Shown here: in pieces, positions 35,501 through 45,100 of the stretch | Layout: every line of letters begins with the position of its first letter | Numbering within the stretch: the stretch's first letter is position 1 | Source: Mesostigma viride | Lineage: Eukaryota; Streptophyta; Mesostigmatophyceae; Mesostigmatales; Mesostigmataceae | Direction of reading: 5' to 3' | Length of the DNA: 46,461 bases | Assembly: GCA_009746045.1 (NCBI GenBank) | Contig: RPFO01000268.1 | Span: 1 to 46,461 of the forward strand | Program-made: the position numbers and the translations under genes | The notes under the pieces: generated by a model | The model's database searches: none | Seen by the model: the letters and a program-made list of their open reading frames with translations, nothing else | Told to the model about the DNA's origin: nothing

Positions 35501-35785
35501 CATGGATGGCATGTATGTAATTTATGATGAGGATTCAGGCTCCCATTGGTGTCATCATGGCTGGCCTACGTACATATGTACATGGATGTCAAAGAAAAAA
35601 AAATGATGAGGATTCAGGCTCCCATGGTGTCATCATGGCCTGTCTACGTACATGGATGTCAAGGAATAGTAAATGATGAGGATTCAGGCTCCCATGGTGT
35701 CATCATGGCCTGTCTACGTACATGGATGGCATGTATGTATTTAATGATGAGGATTCAGGCTCCCTTTGGGTCATCATGGCTGGCC
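32551..35785 (+). repeat. Satellite array, plus orientation (right part)
   Basis: About 45 monomers continuing the inverted array. Blocks at about 32960-34350 repeat the order seen at about 26640-28760 (GGGGTCACC monomers, GTGTTGTTGGCATG monomers, and the GTGTACACATGG variant), so a higher-order unit spans both sides of element 1. The last monomers (35700-35785) decay into GGCTGGCCTACACACATGG, the array edge. Confidence 0.96.
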
Positions 35786-36060
35786 TACACACATGGAGTC
35801 ATATTGATTCATGGAACAATGAGATACCATTCTTAATTGAAAATTGTTCTTGATACTTTCACATGCATGCCCGGAATCGTGAATTTGTGCGGGTTTCCAT
35901 GATGACAATCCTCATTGAATTCTTGAGCACACAATATTGAGCAATTTAGGGGCACTTCGGCAATGTTGACCATTTTCATTCATGATAAAATTAACATTTA
36001 ATGCAATAAATACATATTCCACTCATTTTAATAAACCATGCAAAAACTTAACAAGCACGC
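35786..36060. other. Unique AT-rich spacer
   Basis: About 275 bp between the satellite edge and a minisatellite. It contains no open frame or motif I can support. Confidence 0.6.
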
Positions 36061-36570
36061 TCAAGCTAGGGGTGGGCTGGCATGCACGCGTGGGTGTGGG
36101 GGTGGGCTGGCATGCATGCGTGGGTGTGGGGGTGGGCTAGCCTGCATGCGTGGGTGTGTGGGGGGGCTGGCATGCATGCGTGGGTGTGTGTGGGGGGCTA
36201 GCATGCATGCGTGGGTGTGGGGGGGGGCTGGCATGCATGCGTGGGTGTGTATGGGGGCTGGCATGCATGCGTGGGTGTGTGGGGGGGCTAGCATGCATGC
36301 GTGGGTGTGTGGGGGGCTGTCATGCATGCGTGGGTGTGGGGGGGGCTGGCATGCATGCGTGGGTGTGGGGGGGGCTAGCATGCATGCGTGGGTGTGGGGG
36401 TGGGCTAGCATGCATGCGTGGGTGTGAGTGTGGGCTAGCATGCATGCGTGGGTGTGGGGGGGGGCTAGCATGCATGCGTGGGTGTGGGGGGGGGCTAGCA
36501 TGCATGCGTGGGTGTGGGGGTGGGCTAGCATGCATGCGTGGGTGTGGGGGGGGGCTAGCACGCCCCACCC
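36061..36570. repeat. 30-bp minisatellite (~17 copies)
   Basis: Units of about 30 bp combine GCTAGCATGCATGCGTGGG with a variable TGTGGGGGGG run. The constant part contains self-complementary GCATGC and GCTAGC. Because the unit is about 10 codons long, all frames stay open and give repeats such as GGLACMRGCG or HTHACMLAPP. I treat these as artefacts. Confidence 0.95.
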
Positions 36571-36763
36571 CTCCATCGGCACAGCCAGCCTTGTGAGTCT
36601 ACCCTCAACAACAAGGCTGGTAGGACGACACGCCTGAGCAGCATATGTCATGCCTATCTCAGGCTAATAATGTGTGATTTTGTGCCAACAACCAAGTTGT
36701 TCCACCCAACAACACATTATAAACCCTCTTCCAAAATGCCCAACAAGCCGGACACGTGGAGGA
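36571..36763. other. Unique spacer before Gag-only element 2
   Basis: Includes a short inverted pair, AACAACAAGGCTGG (36606-36619) and CAGCCAGCCTTGTG (36582-36595), and a repeated CAACAA/GTTG pattern. Non-coding as far as I can see. It ends GAGGA, the likely target duplication of element 2. Confidence 0.5.
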
Positions 36764-37250
36764 TGTCAAAAATTCGACACGATACACAGTGCATTGTTCT
36801 TAAGACTCGTTATATTAAAATTTAATTCATTATGTCGGCATAGCAGCAAACGGCACAGAGTGAGCTTTTTATACCGTTTACAGATTCGTCAGTGATACTT
36901 TGAATATGCTATACGGATAGCAATAATTCGAATATGCTATATGAATAGCGATAATTCGAATATGCTAGAAATATACGTGGGATATGCTGGGAATAATGTC
37001 ACGACATATTCTAGGATGCTGTGGCATATTCTGATAAGTATATATTCTAGAATGCTGTGGCATATTCTGATAAGTATGCTGAACGTGGAAAAATAAATGC
37101 TGCTTTAAACAACAAAACAAATAAACATCAAACAAAAAACAAACAAGCAAAACAAACATTTAACAAACAGGACATGCCACCTGCCAATATAAAATATTAA
37201 ATACTATTCTGGCTAGAGTGGACACTGGGAATTATAATAAATTCCCAACA
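36764..37250 (-). repeat. 3' LTR of Gag-only element 2
   Basis: 487 bp, apparently identical to 38872-39358. On the minus strand TATAAAAAG lies at 36865-36873, about 100 bp before the LTR end. It contains two diverged copies of a GGATGCTGTGGCATATTCTG-like motif (about 37010-37080). Confidence 0.93.
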
Positions 37251-37258
37251 CCCCCCTT
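37251..37258 (-). promoter_or_regulatory. Polypurine tract of element 2
   Basis: On the minus strand AAGGGGGG abuts the 3' LTR exactly, the classical position and composition of a plus-strand primer. Confidence 0.75.
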
Positions 37259-37499
37259 GGTCACATAGCCAGGGGTAGAACACTTCTAACCGTGACAATA
37301 CTTTGTCCCGTCTTAAAGTCACCTATCAAGACAGTCAAGCCATTTCTTGTCAGTCCTTGCACGCTGGGCATAGGACCTTTACAGTTAGACTAGGGCAGGT
37401 GGATGAAGCACCCTTCCCCCCCCTCAACCACGTGCCCCTATTAACACGTGGGCTAGGCCTTAAGGCAAGAGGCCTACCGGACAATGTGCATTTAAGGAA

Positions 37500-37625
37500 A
37501 AGCACGCAACCCAACACTATGCTAGCCAACTACAGAGCTAGCCAAAACGGAGAACTAGCCAACTACGGGGCTAGCAAAAAAAAAGGTTTACTAGCCAACT
37601 ACAGGGCTAGTCACAAAGGGACGTC
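37500..37625. repeat. CTAGCCAACTACA short tandem repeats in the element 2 interior
   Basis: Four or five copies of a CTAGCCAACTACAGGGCTAG-like unit, about 20-35 bp apart. Each contains an inverted CTAGC...GCTAG pair able to form a small stem. They lie between the gag stop and the polypurine tract. Confidence 0.7.
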
Positions 37626-37649
37626 ACACGTATAAGATTAATTATATTA

Positions 37650-38486
37650 TCAGAAACAAAAACCCGGAGGAAGGTCCCCGGCTTCTTGGGTCGCATGCGC
37701 CTGGGCCTTGGCAGGGCGCTTCTCGGGATACTTGGTCCAGCAGTTCGCCTCGCGGTGTCCGGGACGCTGGCAGTGACGACACGGGGGAGGTTGAGTGCGG
37801 GTCGCGTACACCCCCCCCGCCGGTTGCGGAGCCGCCGACGCGGGTGCCGGCGCCTTAGTATGCGTCGCGGCCATTAACCCGCGGGGGCCGCGCAGCTGGT
37901 CCTCCGCCTGAAGGAGGAGAACCTTGGCCTCCTCGAGAGAAAAATCGTCACGCACGAAAACGGCCGCGAGAAGCGGGCGATATTCGGCGGGCAGGCCGTC
38001 GAGTAAATTCTGCACAAATGCCGTCTCCGCCATGACGCCGCCGAGCTTGAGGTAGTCGCGGTACATTGTCTCGTTGTCGGTCACATACGAGACCATGGCT
38101 TGGTTCAGCGCCAGCTCCATGCGGTGCAGCTTGCGCCGAAGATCTTGCTTGTGAGACCGCGTTTGGCGGGGCTGATCGTACACGGCGTCTACTTTCTTGA
38201 ACGCCACGCTCCCATACTTCGGTTCAGCTTGATCCGCAACACTGAGAGCTTGGCCGTCCAGAATCGAGCACAGGGCGGCAAATAAAATCCGATCTTGCCG
38301 AAGTTCAGCCTGGGTTGGATCAGCATGGTCGACGGGAAGTGACAGGACACTTGTCATACCGAAAGCGGCTGCTATCGATTCAAAACGAATGCGAATTTTT
38401 GGCCAGTCTGCTGGCTTGGTGCCGTCAAAACGAGGAATGCCACTGCACGCGGCAATAAGGCCAACATCCTTATTATTATTCGCCAT
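37650..38486 (-). CDS. Gag protein with CCHC zinc knuckle, element 2
   Basis: ATG at 38486, 278 residues. The N-terminal Gag domain starts GIPRFDGTKPADWPKIRIRFE, the form common in copia Gag, followed by helices with LDGLPAEYRPLLAAV near residues 162-176. An Ala/Pro linker leads to the zinc knuckle CRHCQRPGHREANC (C-X2-C-X4-H-X4-C). The tail AQAHATQEAGDLPPGFCF closely matches the end of Gag in element 1, and the stop follows at once. It should package element RNA in particles. The start codon directly follows the stop of the small upstream ORF in the same frame. Confidence 0.88.
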   Translation of the reverse strand: MANNNKDVGLIAACSGIPRFDGTKPADWPKIRIRFESIAAAFGMTSVLSLPVDHADPTQAELRQDRILFAALCSILDGQALSVADQAEPKYGSVAFKKVDAVYDQPRQTRSHKQDLRRKLHRMELALNQAMVSYVTDNETMYRDYLKLGGVMAETAFVQNLLDGLPAEYRPLLAAVFVRDDFSLEEAKVLLLQAEDQLRGPRGLMAATHTKAPAPASAAPQPAGGVYATRTQPPPCRHCQRPGHREANCWTKYPEKRPAKAQAHATQEAGDLPPGFCF

Positions 38487-38813
38487 TTAATTCAGTACAG
38501 TGGAAAATACGAATCGGCTGGCAAGGCCAATCGTAAAAATTTCCTCTATAAACTGGACGTCGGAAATTTCAAATGTAAAAGTGTCGTCGAGATATGTGAT
38601 CGTTATAGTGGCAGGTCGAGGAGCTGCGGCATTGACATTCAATGCGTCAGGTACTAGAGACGGAGTAGTCTGATCTGGTTCCACGTATTCCCAGCCATAC
38701 GGGAAACACAGAACAGCATCGTCATCTAGATTCAGTGCCGGCTCGTCTGGGAATAAAACACTTAAATCCGAGTCAGTAAGCTCCGGGAAAAAATCCGCGA
38801 GCGTACTGGCCAT
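38487..38813 (-). CDS. Small conserved ORF upstream of gag, element 2
   Basis: 108 residues from an ATG (MASTLADFFPELTDSDLSVL). It is acidic, with the segment ATITITYLDDTFTFEI and then EEIFTIGLASRF, which parallels the 78-residue ORF of element 1. Its TAA is immediately followed by the ATG of gag in the same frame (TAAATG), so stop readthrough or termination-reinitiation could link the two. No family is recognised. The N-terminal acidic/hydrophobic pattern resembles a short activation-like segment, but I assign no function. Confidence 0.55.
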   Translation of the reverse strand: MASTLADFFPELTDSDLSVLFPDEPALNLDDDAVLCFPYGWEYVEPDQTTPSLVPDALNVNAAAPRPATITITYLDDTFTFEISDVQFIEEIFTIGLASRFVFSTVLN

Positions 38814-38858
38814 GCCGGAATAGTAATAATAATATGACAGAGGTCGTAGACCGACAAT

Positions 38859-38871
38859 CGCTCCGGTACCA
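38859..38871 (-). promoter_or_regulatory. Primer-binding site of element 2
   Basis: On the minus strand TGGTACCGGAGCG directly follows the 5' LTR. TGG plus ten further bases matches the form of a site complementary to a tRNA 3' end (ending CCA). The tRNA identity is not assigned. Confidence 0.65.
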
Positions 38872-39358
38872 TGTCAAAAATTCGACACGATACACAGTGC
38901 ATTGTTCTTAAGACTCGTTATATTAAAATTTAATTCATTATGTCGGCATAGCAGCAAACGGCACAGAGTGAGCTTTTTATACCGTTTACAGATTCGTCAG
39001 TGATACTTTGAATATGCTATACGGATAGCAATAATTCGAATATGCTATATGAATAGCGATAATTCGAATATGCTAGAAATATACGTGGGATATGCTGGGA
39101 ATAATGTCACGACATATTCTAGGATGCTGTGGCATATTCTGATAAGTATATATTCTAGAATGCTGTGGCATATTCTGATAAGTATGCTGAACGTGGAAAA
39201 ATAAATGCTGCTTTAAACAACAAAACAAATAAACATCAAACAAAAAACAAACAAGCAAAACAAACATTTAACAAACAGGACATGCCACCTGCCAATATAA
39301 AATATTAAATACTATTCTGGCTAGAGTGGACACTGGGAATTATAATAAATTCCCAACA
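38872..39358 (-). repeat. 5' LTR of Gag-only element 2
   Basis: 487 bp, same as 36764-37250 by eye, including the TATAAAAAG box on the minus strand that should promote the element transcript. Confidence 0.93.
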
Positions 39359-40985
39359 GGGGACCACACACGCAGTATATAAAGAGAAAATAAGCTGACT
39401 TTTTATCCAGCCAACCTGTGGCTAGCTGCTCTGGTTAGCATGACAAATGCTAACATTTACTCAGTGGGAAAGGTGTGAAGAGACCATTGGAACAGCCTAC
39501 CTGACGCATGTGCCACCAAAGCATTGTGTCCCGCAAAATGCACACTGCCTCCTTTCTAACAAGCACGAGCCGCTCTCTTTAGGAGACAGGTGCCAGCTCG
39601 TCAGTGTCTGGGGAAAATGATGCCGCTGCTTAGGAAGACCGCGTGAATTTCCTCGAACACAACTGTCTATAAAGCAAAAGAAATTTCAGAGAAGCATGGA
39701 AATAAAAGCATTACACCTTCCCGACAGGTTGCGGGCCACGCGCTGCAGAAAGCCAGCCACGTCACAGACGATTAACTAGCTAAAAGACACCCAGGAATCC
39801 AGCGATGCAGCGCCAGGACCCGCAACTTTCTGGCTGCATCTGGCCGGAAAGAAGGCAAAAAGCTTACGCTCAACGAGGTAAGAAAGCAGGAAAACGCAAG
39901 CTTAAGACGTTTAACACAAGAACGTACCATAACGGGCATTTATTCGTGCCCAGGCGCACAAGAAAGTCCACCCTTTCATGGAGTGGTTGGGCAGTACGCA
40001 TCGCGCAGGGCTAATGTTATCTTACCGCAAAATGACGGGAAAGGTAAAGATAGCAGCGGGAATTTTTACGGCTTTAGAAACATCATTAAACTAGCTTTCC
40101 TTACGACCATCAAAACTGGCAACAATCGACAATCAACCCGGCAGGCATCCAATATACTTTATTCATCCCGACAGAAATTCAGGCCGGACCCCCCCTGCCG
40201 ATGGCAAAGAAAAAAAGCCCGCGACATTATAGATCGCAACCATCCCGCCATAAATTAGAATCAGTAACTAATTTTCTCCAACAATCGAGCATTTCTGCTT
40301 TCCGCGTGCCAGATTTGTCACGTTTCGTCTAAAGGCAGTCACCGCCATTAAATCAGCCGACATAGCTTTTGGGCCTCAATTTGCACCGAAATTTGGTCCG
40401 TACCGTCCAGCTCAGTCGGATTATGTATGTGGATCGGCCGTGTTGGTTGCATACGCAGGTATATTAATTCTTGCATTCGCCCCGGACCTTCCCCAGGACA
40501 GGTCAGGATATAACAATAATTCTTGCATTCGCCCCCGCCCTTTCCTATGGCCTGGTCAGGTTTGGGCGCGACGCCACTAGCGCGGCGCCCGCGACAGAGT
40601 GGCCAGGCTCGAGCACGTTTTCTGGATCCCAAGCACCGGATTGGACACTGTCCGAGGACTGGACAGGAATTGGCTGACCAATCGGATGCTTGCTCGTCGT
40701 CTCCAAAAACATATATAAAGAGCCAAATCGCGCGAACTACGCAAGGATCCTTTAAGCAGCGTTACTCTGCCGAAATGTCAACCTAGGCCGGTCAAGTGAC
40801 GCCGAGGTGTTCACCGATAGTTCAGGTCAGCCACAGCGCGCCTTCGAATGTAGGCACGGTCGCATTTTTTTTTAGGAAATGTAGAATTGTTGTCGACCAG
40901 CTACCAACGCCCGACCGGACCCATACAACGGAAACATCAAGGCGATGTGATGTAGGTGTGTCTGATATGTCATTAATACACAGAG
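39359..40985. other. Unique region with two TATA-like boxes and no supported gene
   Basis: TATATAAAG occurs at 39376-39384 and again at 40712-40720 on the plus strand. Around 40466-40560 a short direct repeat ATTCTTGCATTCGCCCC appears twice. The open frames here are short (69-94 codons), overlap on both strands, and have no recognised domain. Some of it may be promoter or 5' sequence of the downstream transposase-like gene. Confidence 0.4.
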
Positions 40986-41160
40986 CATCGTGAATATAAT
41001 ATATAATAATATTATAAATATACTATAATTAATATATAATTTTAATTTTATGTTAATTTTAATGTTATTTCATATAACATAATATAATAATAATATATAT
41101 ATATAATATAATATAAATTATATAAATAGTAAATAAAAAATTAAAATGTAAAAGAAAAAT
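40986..41160. repeat. AT-only low-complexity tract
   Basis: About 175 bp of ATAATATATAA-type sequence with almost no G or C. It can melt easily. Such tracts are common in spacers; no further function can be read. Confidence 0.85.
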
Positions 41161-41440
41161 ATCTACCTTATTGGGGTTTAATGTTCCTTTCCAGTTCAGC
41201 ATAAGTACACTCTTGAGTGTGTGCAATGTTTGGTTATACGCCATTGTCTTAAAATAGCAACCAATGTAAACCTCCGTCCTAACCACATTTGGATACAATA
41301 AAGACATTGATGCCTGACACATAGCATTCATTGCTTGAAATACCATGCATATTTTGTGTCAATGTTCTGCAGACCACAGCTTCAAGTGGGCATACTTCGC
41401 TTTCCTCAATATAATGGCGACATGGCATTTGGTGAAAGTG

Positions 41441-42088
41441 GTGAGTGCCATGAAGTTGCGCCGGCCGTCGTTATCCATGACGAACTGAATGGGTTTCGTG
41501 CAAATCAAGTTTTTTGTTTTGGTGTTCCAGTTGCGCCGGCCGGCGTTTCCAATGGTATCTTGCGCGCACTTGCAAAAGCTTGCACGCTTATCAACATTTT
41601 GTGTTGGTAAACATTTTATCACCTCTGGGATTTCCGCCTTCACTACCTGAGTTGCTTCTTTGTGGTTTTCAAATGCAACCGAGTTACGCCGGCCGTCGTT
41701 ACTCATGACAAATTGTAGGGGTTTTGTGCAAATCACTTTTGTATGGTTTACATGCATCCAGTTGCGCCGGCCGGCGTTTCCAATGGTATCTTGCAGTTGC
41801 GCAATCAGGCCCCATTACCAAAAGTGTGTTTGTACATCTTTTTTACACCTGAAGGATTTCTGCCTGCATATCCTGAGTTGCTTCTTAATGGTTTTTAATT
41901 GCGCCCGAGTTACGCCGGCCGTCGTTATTAATGACAAACTGTATGTGTTTCATAAAATCACTTTTGTATGGTTTACATGTATCCAGTTGCGCCGGCCGGC
42001 GTTATTAATGACGCTTGTCGTTCTTGTTTGATGCCCATCGTTTTCGTCGTGTCTTTAATGGTGATTATTTATCATTACTCATCCTCAG
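41441..42088 (+). other. Possible 5' intron made of ~225-bp tandem repeats with GC-rich hairpins
   Basis: A strong donor GTGAGT at 41441 and an acceptor CATCCTCAG ending at 42088 could bound a 648-nt intron. If spliced it would be in the 5' untranslated region, because the joined frame has stops. Inside, about 2.5 tandem units (starting near 41455, 41685 and 41910) each carry GTTACGCCGGCCGTCGTT followed about 75 bp later by GTTGCGCCGGCCGGCGTT. The second is a nearly perfect self-complementary hairpin. The same motif recurs in introns of the downstream gene. Confidence 0.5.
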
Positions 42089-42149
42089 GGCTTTCGGTGC
42101 CGCGGGATTAAGAGGCGAAAAAAATCAGCTGCCGTCTGACCAAAGTCTG

Positions 42150-45100
42150 ATGGCGCGATCGGGGCGGGGGGCCGTTTCCGACGGTTCGCGTCCCTTGTCC
42201 AATGACGACCGGGAGCCTGCACTTCGCGGTCTCTGGAGCGACAAGTACATCGAGAACAAGGGGTACAAAATTGCCAATGACATCTTTCCTATCATGGCGG
42301 AACGCGTGAAAGCAAACAACCACAGGACGCCAGAGATGAGCGCGGAGGTTCTGTCTTGCGCAGCTTCAAGACTAAATGCCATGGTGGCGGAGAGCAACGG
42401 CATTAAGAAGAGGAAGAACTGTGACGGCGGGCTTCCTGAAAATTGGGCGGAATCTCTTCGGGATAACATCAAGAAGGCTTTTGGCGACTTGGGAACATCT
42501 GAGAAGGATCGTGGGCTTAGGTGGGCCTTGTGTGGACTTGTTACGAAGGCAATGGAGGGCGTCCCGGACAGGATTGTGGAGCGCGCGTTCGGGATTGACA
42601 GGCGCTTTGTCGCAACTGTTCGGGGTCACAGGGATGGAATGGAAGAAGGGGAGGACGACCTTTTGATGAGTGCGCCAGAGAGGAGGAGGAGGAAAGACGA
42701 GCTTCCGACGGAAGTCATTGCCCTGATACAAGCGTGCTGGAGGGATGATAACTTGACGCGGGCGTCTCCGAACATGAAGGATGTTCATTGTGAATGGACC
42801 AGAAAGGATTACAAACATACACTAGCGTTTTCGGAGGGTGCGCGCTACTATACTGTCTCCAAGTCGAAGATTTACGAAGTGTTCATTTCCCGCCATCCGG
42901 AGTTGAAGCCACCGCGGCGGATGGACAGTAGGGAGGGGGGGGGGGGAGGGAGAGGAGGGTGTGAGGGGGGGAAATCAGGTGATTTTGGAGACGGAGGCAG
43001 GGATGTCAATGCTACGCACGAATCAGAAGAGCACAGTTCATGTGGGATACACTACTTTTTGCAAGCATATGCCCGCATGCGTCAAGGGGCGGTGGAAAAT
43101 GCGGAACTTGTGCGCATGCCAGCACCACACTACCATGCAGTCCATGGTTGGGGGGTTGGCCAAATTTCGTGCAACTTTTCATGCCAGATGCGAGTGCGGA
43201 CCTGAATGCCACGCGTGCGATCATGGTAGCCAGCTCGACGTGGGGTCGTCCGTGCCCACATGTTCCATTTTCAAAGCCACTCACACGACAGAGTGGGTGA
43301 ACAAGTTTACTTGTGAGGTGGAGGGGATGAGGGAGGGGGGAGGTTCGAGGTCGTCTGTGGGGTCGTCGCGGCCGCAGGTTCAGCCTTTTCAGGGCGAACT
43401 TGAGGATCTGCCCATGCATGGGAGGGTGCTGGACGACGAGGAAGGGGTGCCCGATCATGACCTGGGCGAGGAGTTGGGGGTTTGCTCGATCCGGCGTAAG
43501 GCTTGTGTGTTGGGCACTTGCCTGGCTCCCAAGTGTGGAATTCGGAACTTCATGTTATGCGAACGGGAGGAGGCTTCCAACCACCTGATTTCATGGACCA
43601 GATACGAGATGCAGGATGTGCCGCCGGGTGCGGTTCTTGGGCCAGAGGTAATTTTTAGTGGAGTGGTTGCGCCCCAAGGCGTTTCTTTTGCAATGTTTCC
43701 TGAAGTTCTTGGGCCAGAGGTAATTTTTAGTGGAGTGGTTGCGCCCCAAGGCGTTTCTTTTTCAATTTTTCCTGAGGTCCTGTCTTTTTTCTTTCTACAG
43801 GTCATTGGTGGGTCGAAGTTGATGTCTTTTCTGTATGTGCACACTGCGCATATGCAGGACGACTGTGACGAGATCGCAAAGGCTGGTGGGCAGCGATTGA
43901 CGCAAGTCGACGTCAAGTCCACACCAACGGAGCTAAAGGAGGCAATTGTGGACAAGTGGCCGGACTTCATCCAGCATTGCTTCAACGCGTGGTGGCAAGC
44001 GGACGCCTCCAAGGAATGTCTCTCAAGGATGCGGGTGGGGGACCTTGTATGCCACACAGATTACGCCGAGAACTACCAGTCTTACACCTATCACAATCTC
44101 CAAGCACAGTATTGGCATCCAGTCACATTCGTCCTTATGCCCTGGATCGTGCGCTACTTGGATCCAGCGTCGGGAAAGGTCGTGAGAAGGGAGTTTCACT
44201 TCATCGGACAGGGCGGAATGAAAAGGGACGGGCGGGCCCTCCGTTTTGCTATCCTCAAAATCCTGGCGACACTACGGTCAGAAGGGGTAGAGGTGAAGCG
44301 CTTCATTGGGTGGTCGGACAATTGCTCCATGCAGTTCAAGTCAAGGAATGTGATCGCGGAAGTGGCCCGGCTGCTGACGGAGGATCCGCACCTGGAGTCA
44401 TTTGAGTGGAATTACTTTGGGGAGCAGCACGGAAAGGGGGAGGTGGATGGAGCTGGTGGGACTGTGAAGTGCATGTTGAGGAGGTGGCACATCAGGGAAG
44501 AGAACCAGGACAAACAGACGGCCGCCCAGTTGGTGGAGAATCTGGCGTCGGGGGCGGTGGGCGGGACCACAACGACCAGGCGTAACTTCTTCGAGTTCCC
44601 CGAGGTAATTAAGTGTACAGTCCTCGTTCAGGGAATAGTTACGCCGGCCGTCGTTTCTAGGGCGTTCTTGGAGTCCTGGCGATCAGGAGTGCTTAATAAA
44701 ACACAACTAGCTCGATGGTCTCGTAACTTCAACTTTCCCTTGTGCAAATCTTGTCTTCGACGCGCAGGTGCTTCCTTACAGCCCAGGGCGCGGCGAAATC
44801 AAAGGAGTGAAGAAGGCGCACTGGTGGCGCATGGACAAGTCGAATGTGACGCGCTTAATGCTGCGCCAGTATTCCTGCTATTGTGGCGGTGCGTGCGCCG
44901 AGGAAAGGTGGTGGGATTGTCGAAAGGAGTGGACCGACATGGACGGCTGGAATGTGGGAGGTGCTCGGATGAAGCTCCACAAACTGGGGGAGCCAGTGCA
45001 AAGGAACCCAAACGGACAAGGGGGGCACGCAGGGACGCGACTGAACAGACTACAGGCAGAGAGGACGATGATGGGAAGGAGACTGAAGCTGCGAGACATT

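Larger units (their letters stand above)
36764..39358 (-). mobile_element. Gag-only LTR retrotransposon (TR-GAG type), element 2
   Basis: Two 487-bp LTRs (36764-37250, 38872-39358) with TG...CA ends enclose a 1.6-kb interior. Flanking pentamers are GAGGA (36759-36763) and GGGGA (39359-39363), a target duplication with one mismatch. On the minus strand, in order: a primer-binding site TGGTACCGGAGCG, a 108-residue ORF, a 278-residue Gag, a non-coding repeat tract, and a G6 polypurine tract next to the 3' LTR. There is no pol. The architecture matches element 1 although the LTRs are unrelated by eye. Confidence 0.92.

Noticed and set aside
36061-36651. Decapeptide-repeat protein (GGLACMRGCG / HTHACMLAPP)
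   Set aside because: A 30-bp minisatellite keeps all frames open. There is no start or context for a gene.
41359-41757. Minus-strand repeat protein with NDGRRN/NAGRRN motifs
   Set aside because: It reads through the 225-bp tandem intron-like repeats on the wrong strand. The hairpin motif explains the GRRN recurrence.
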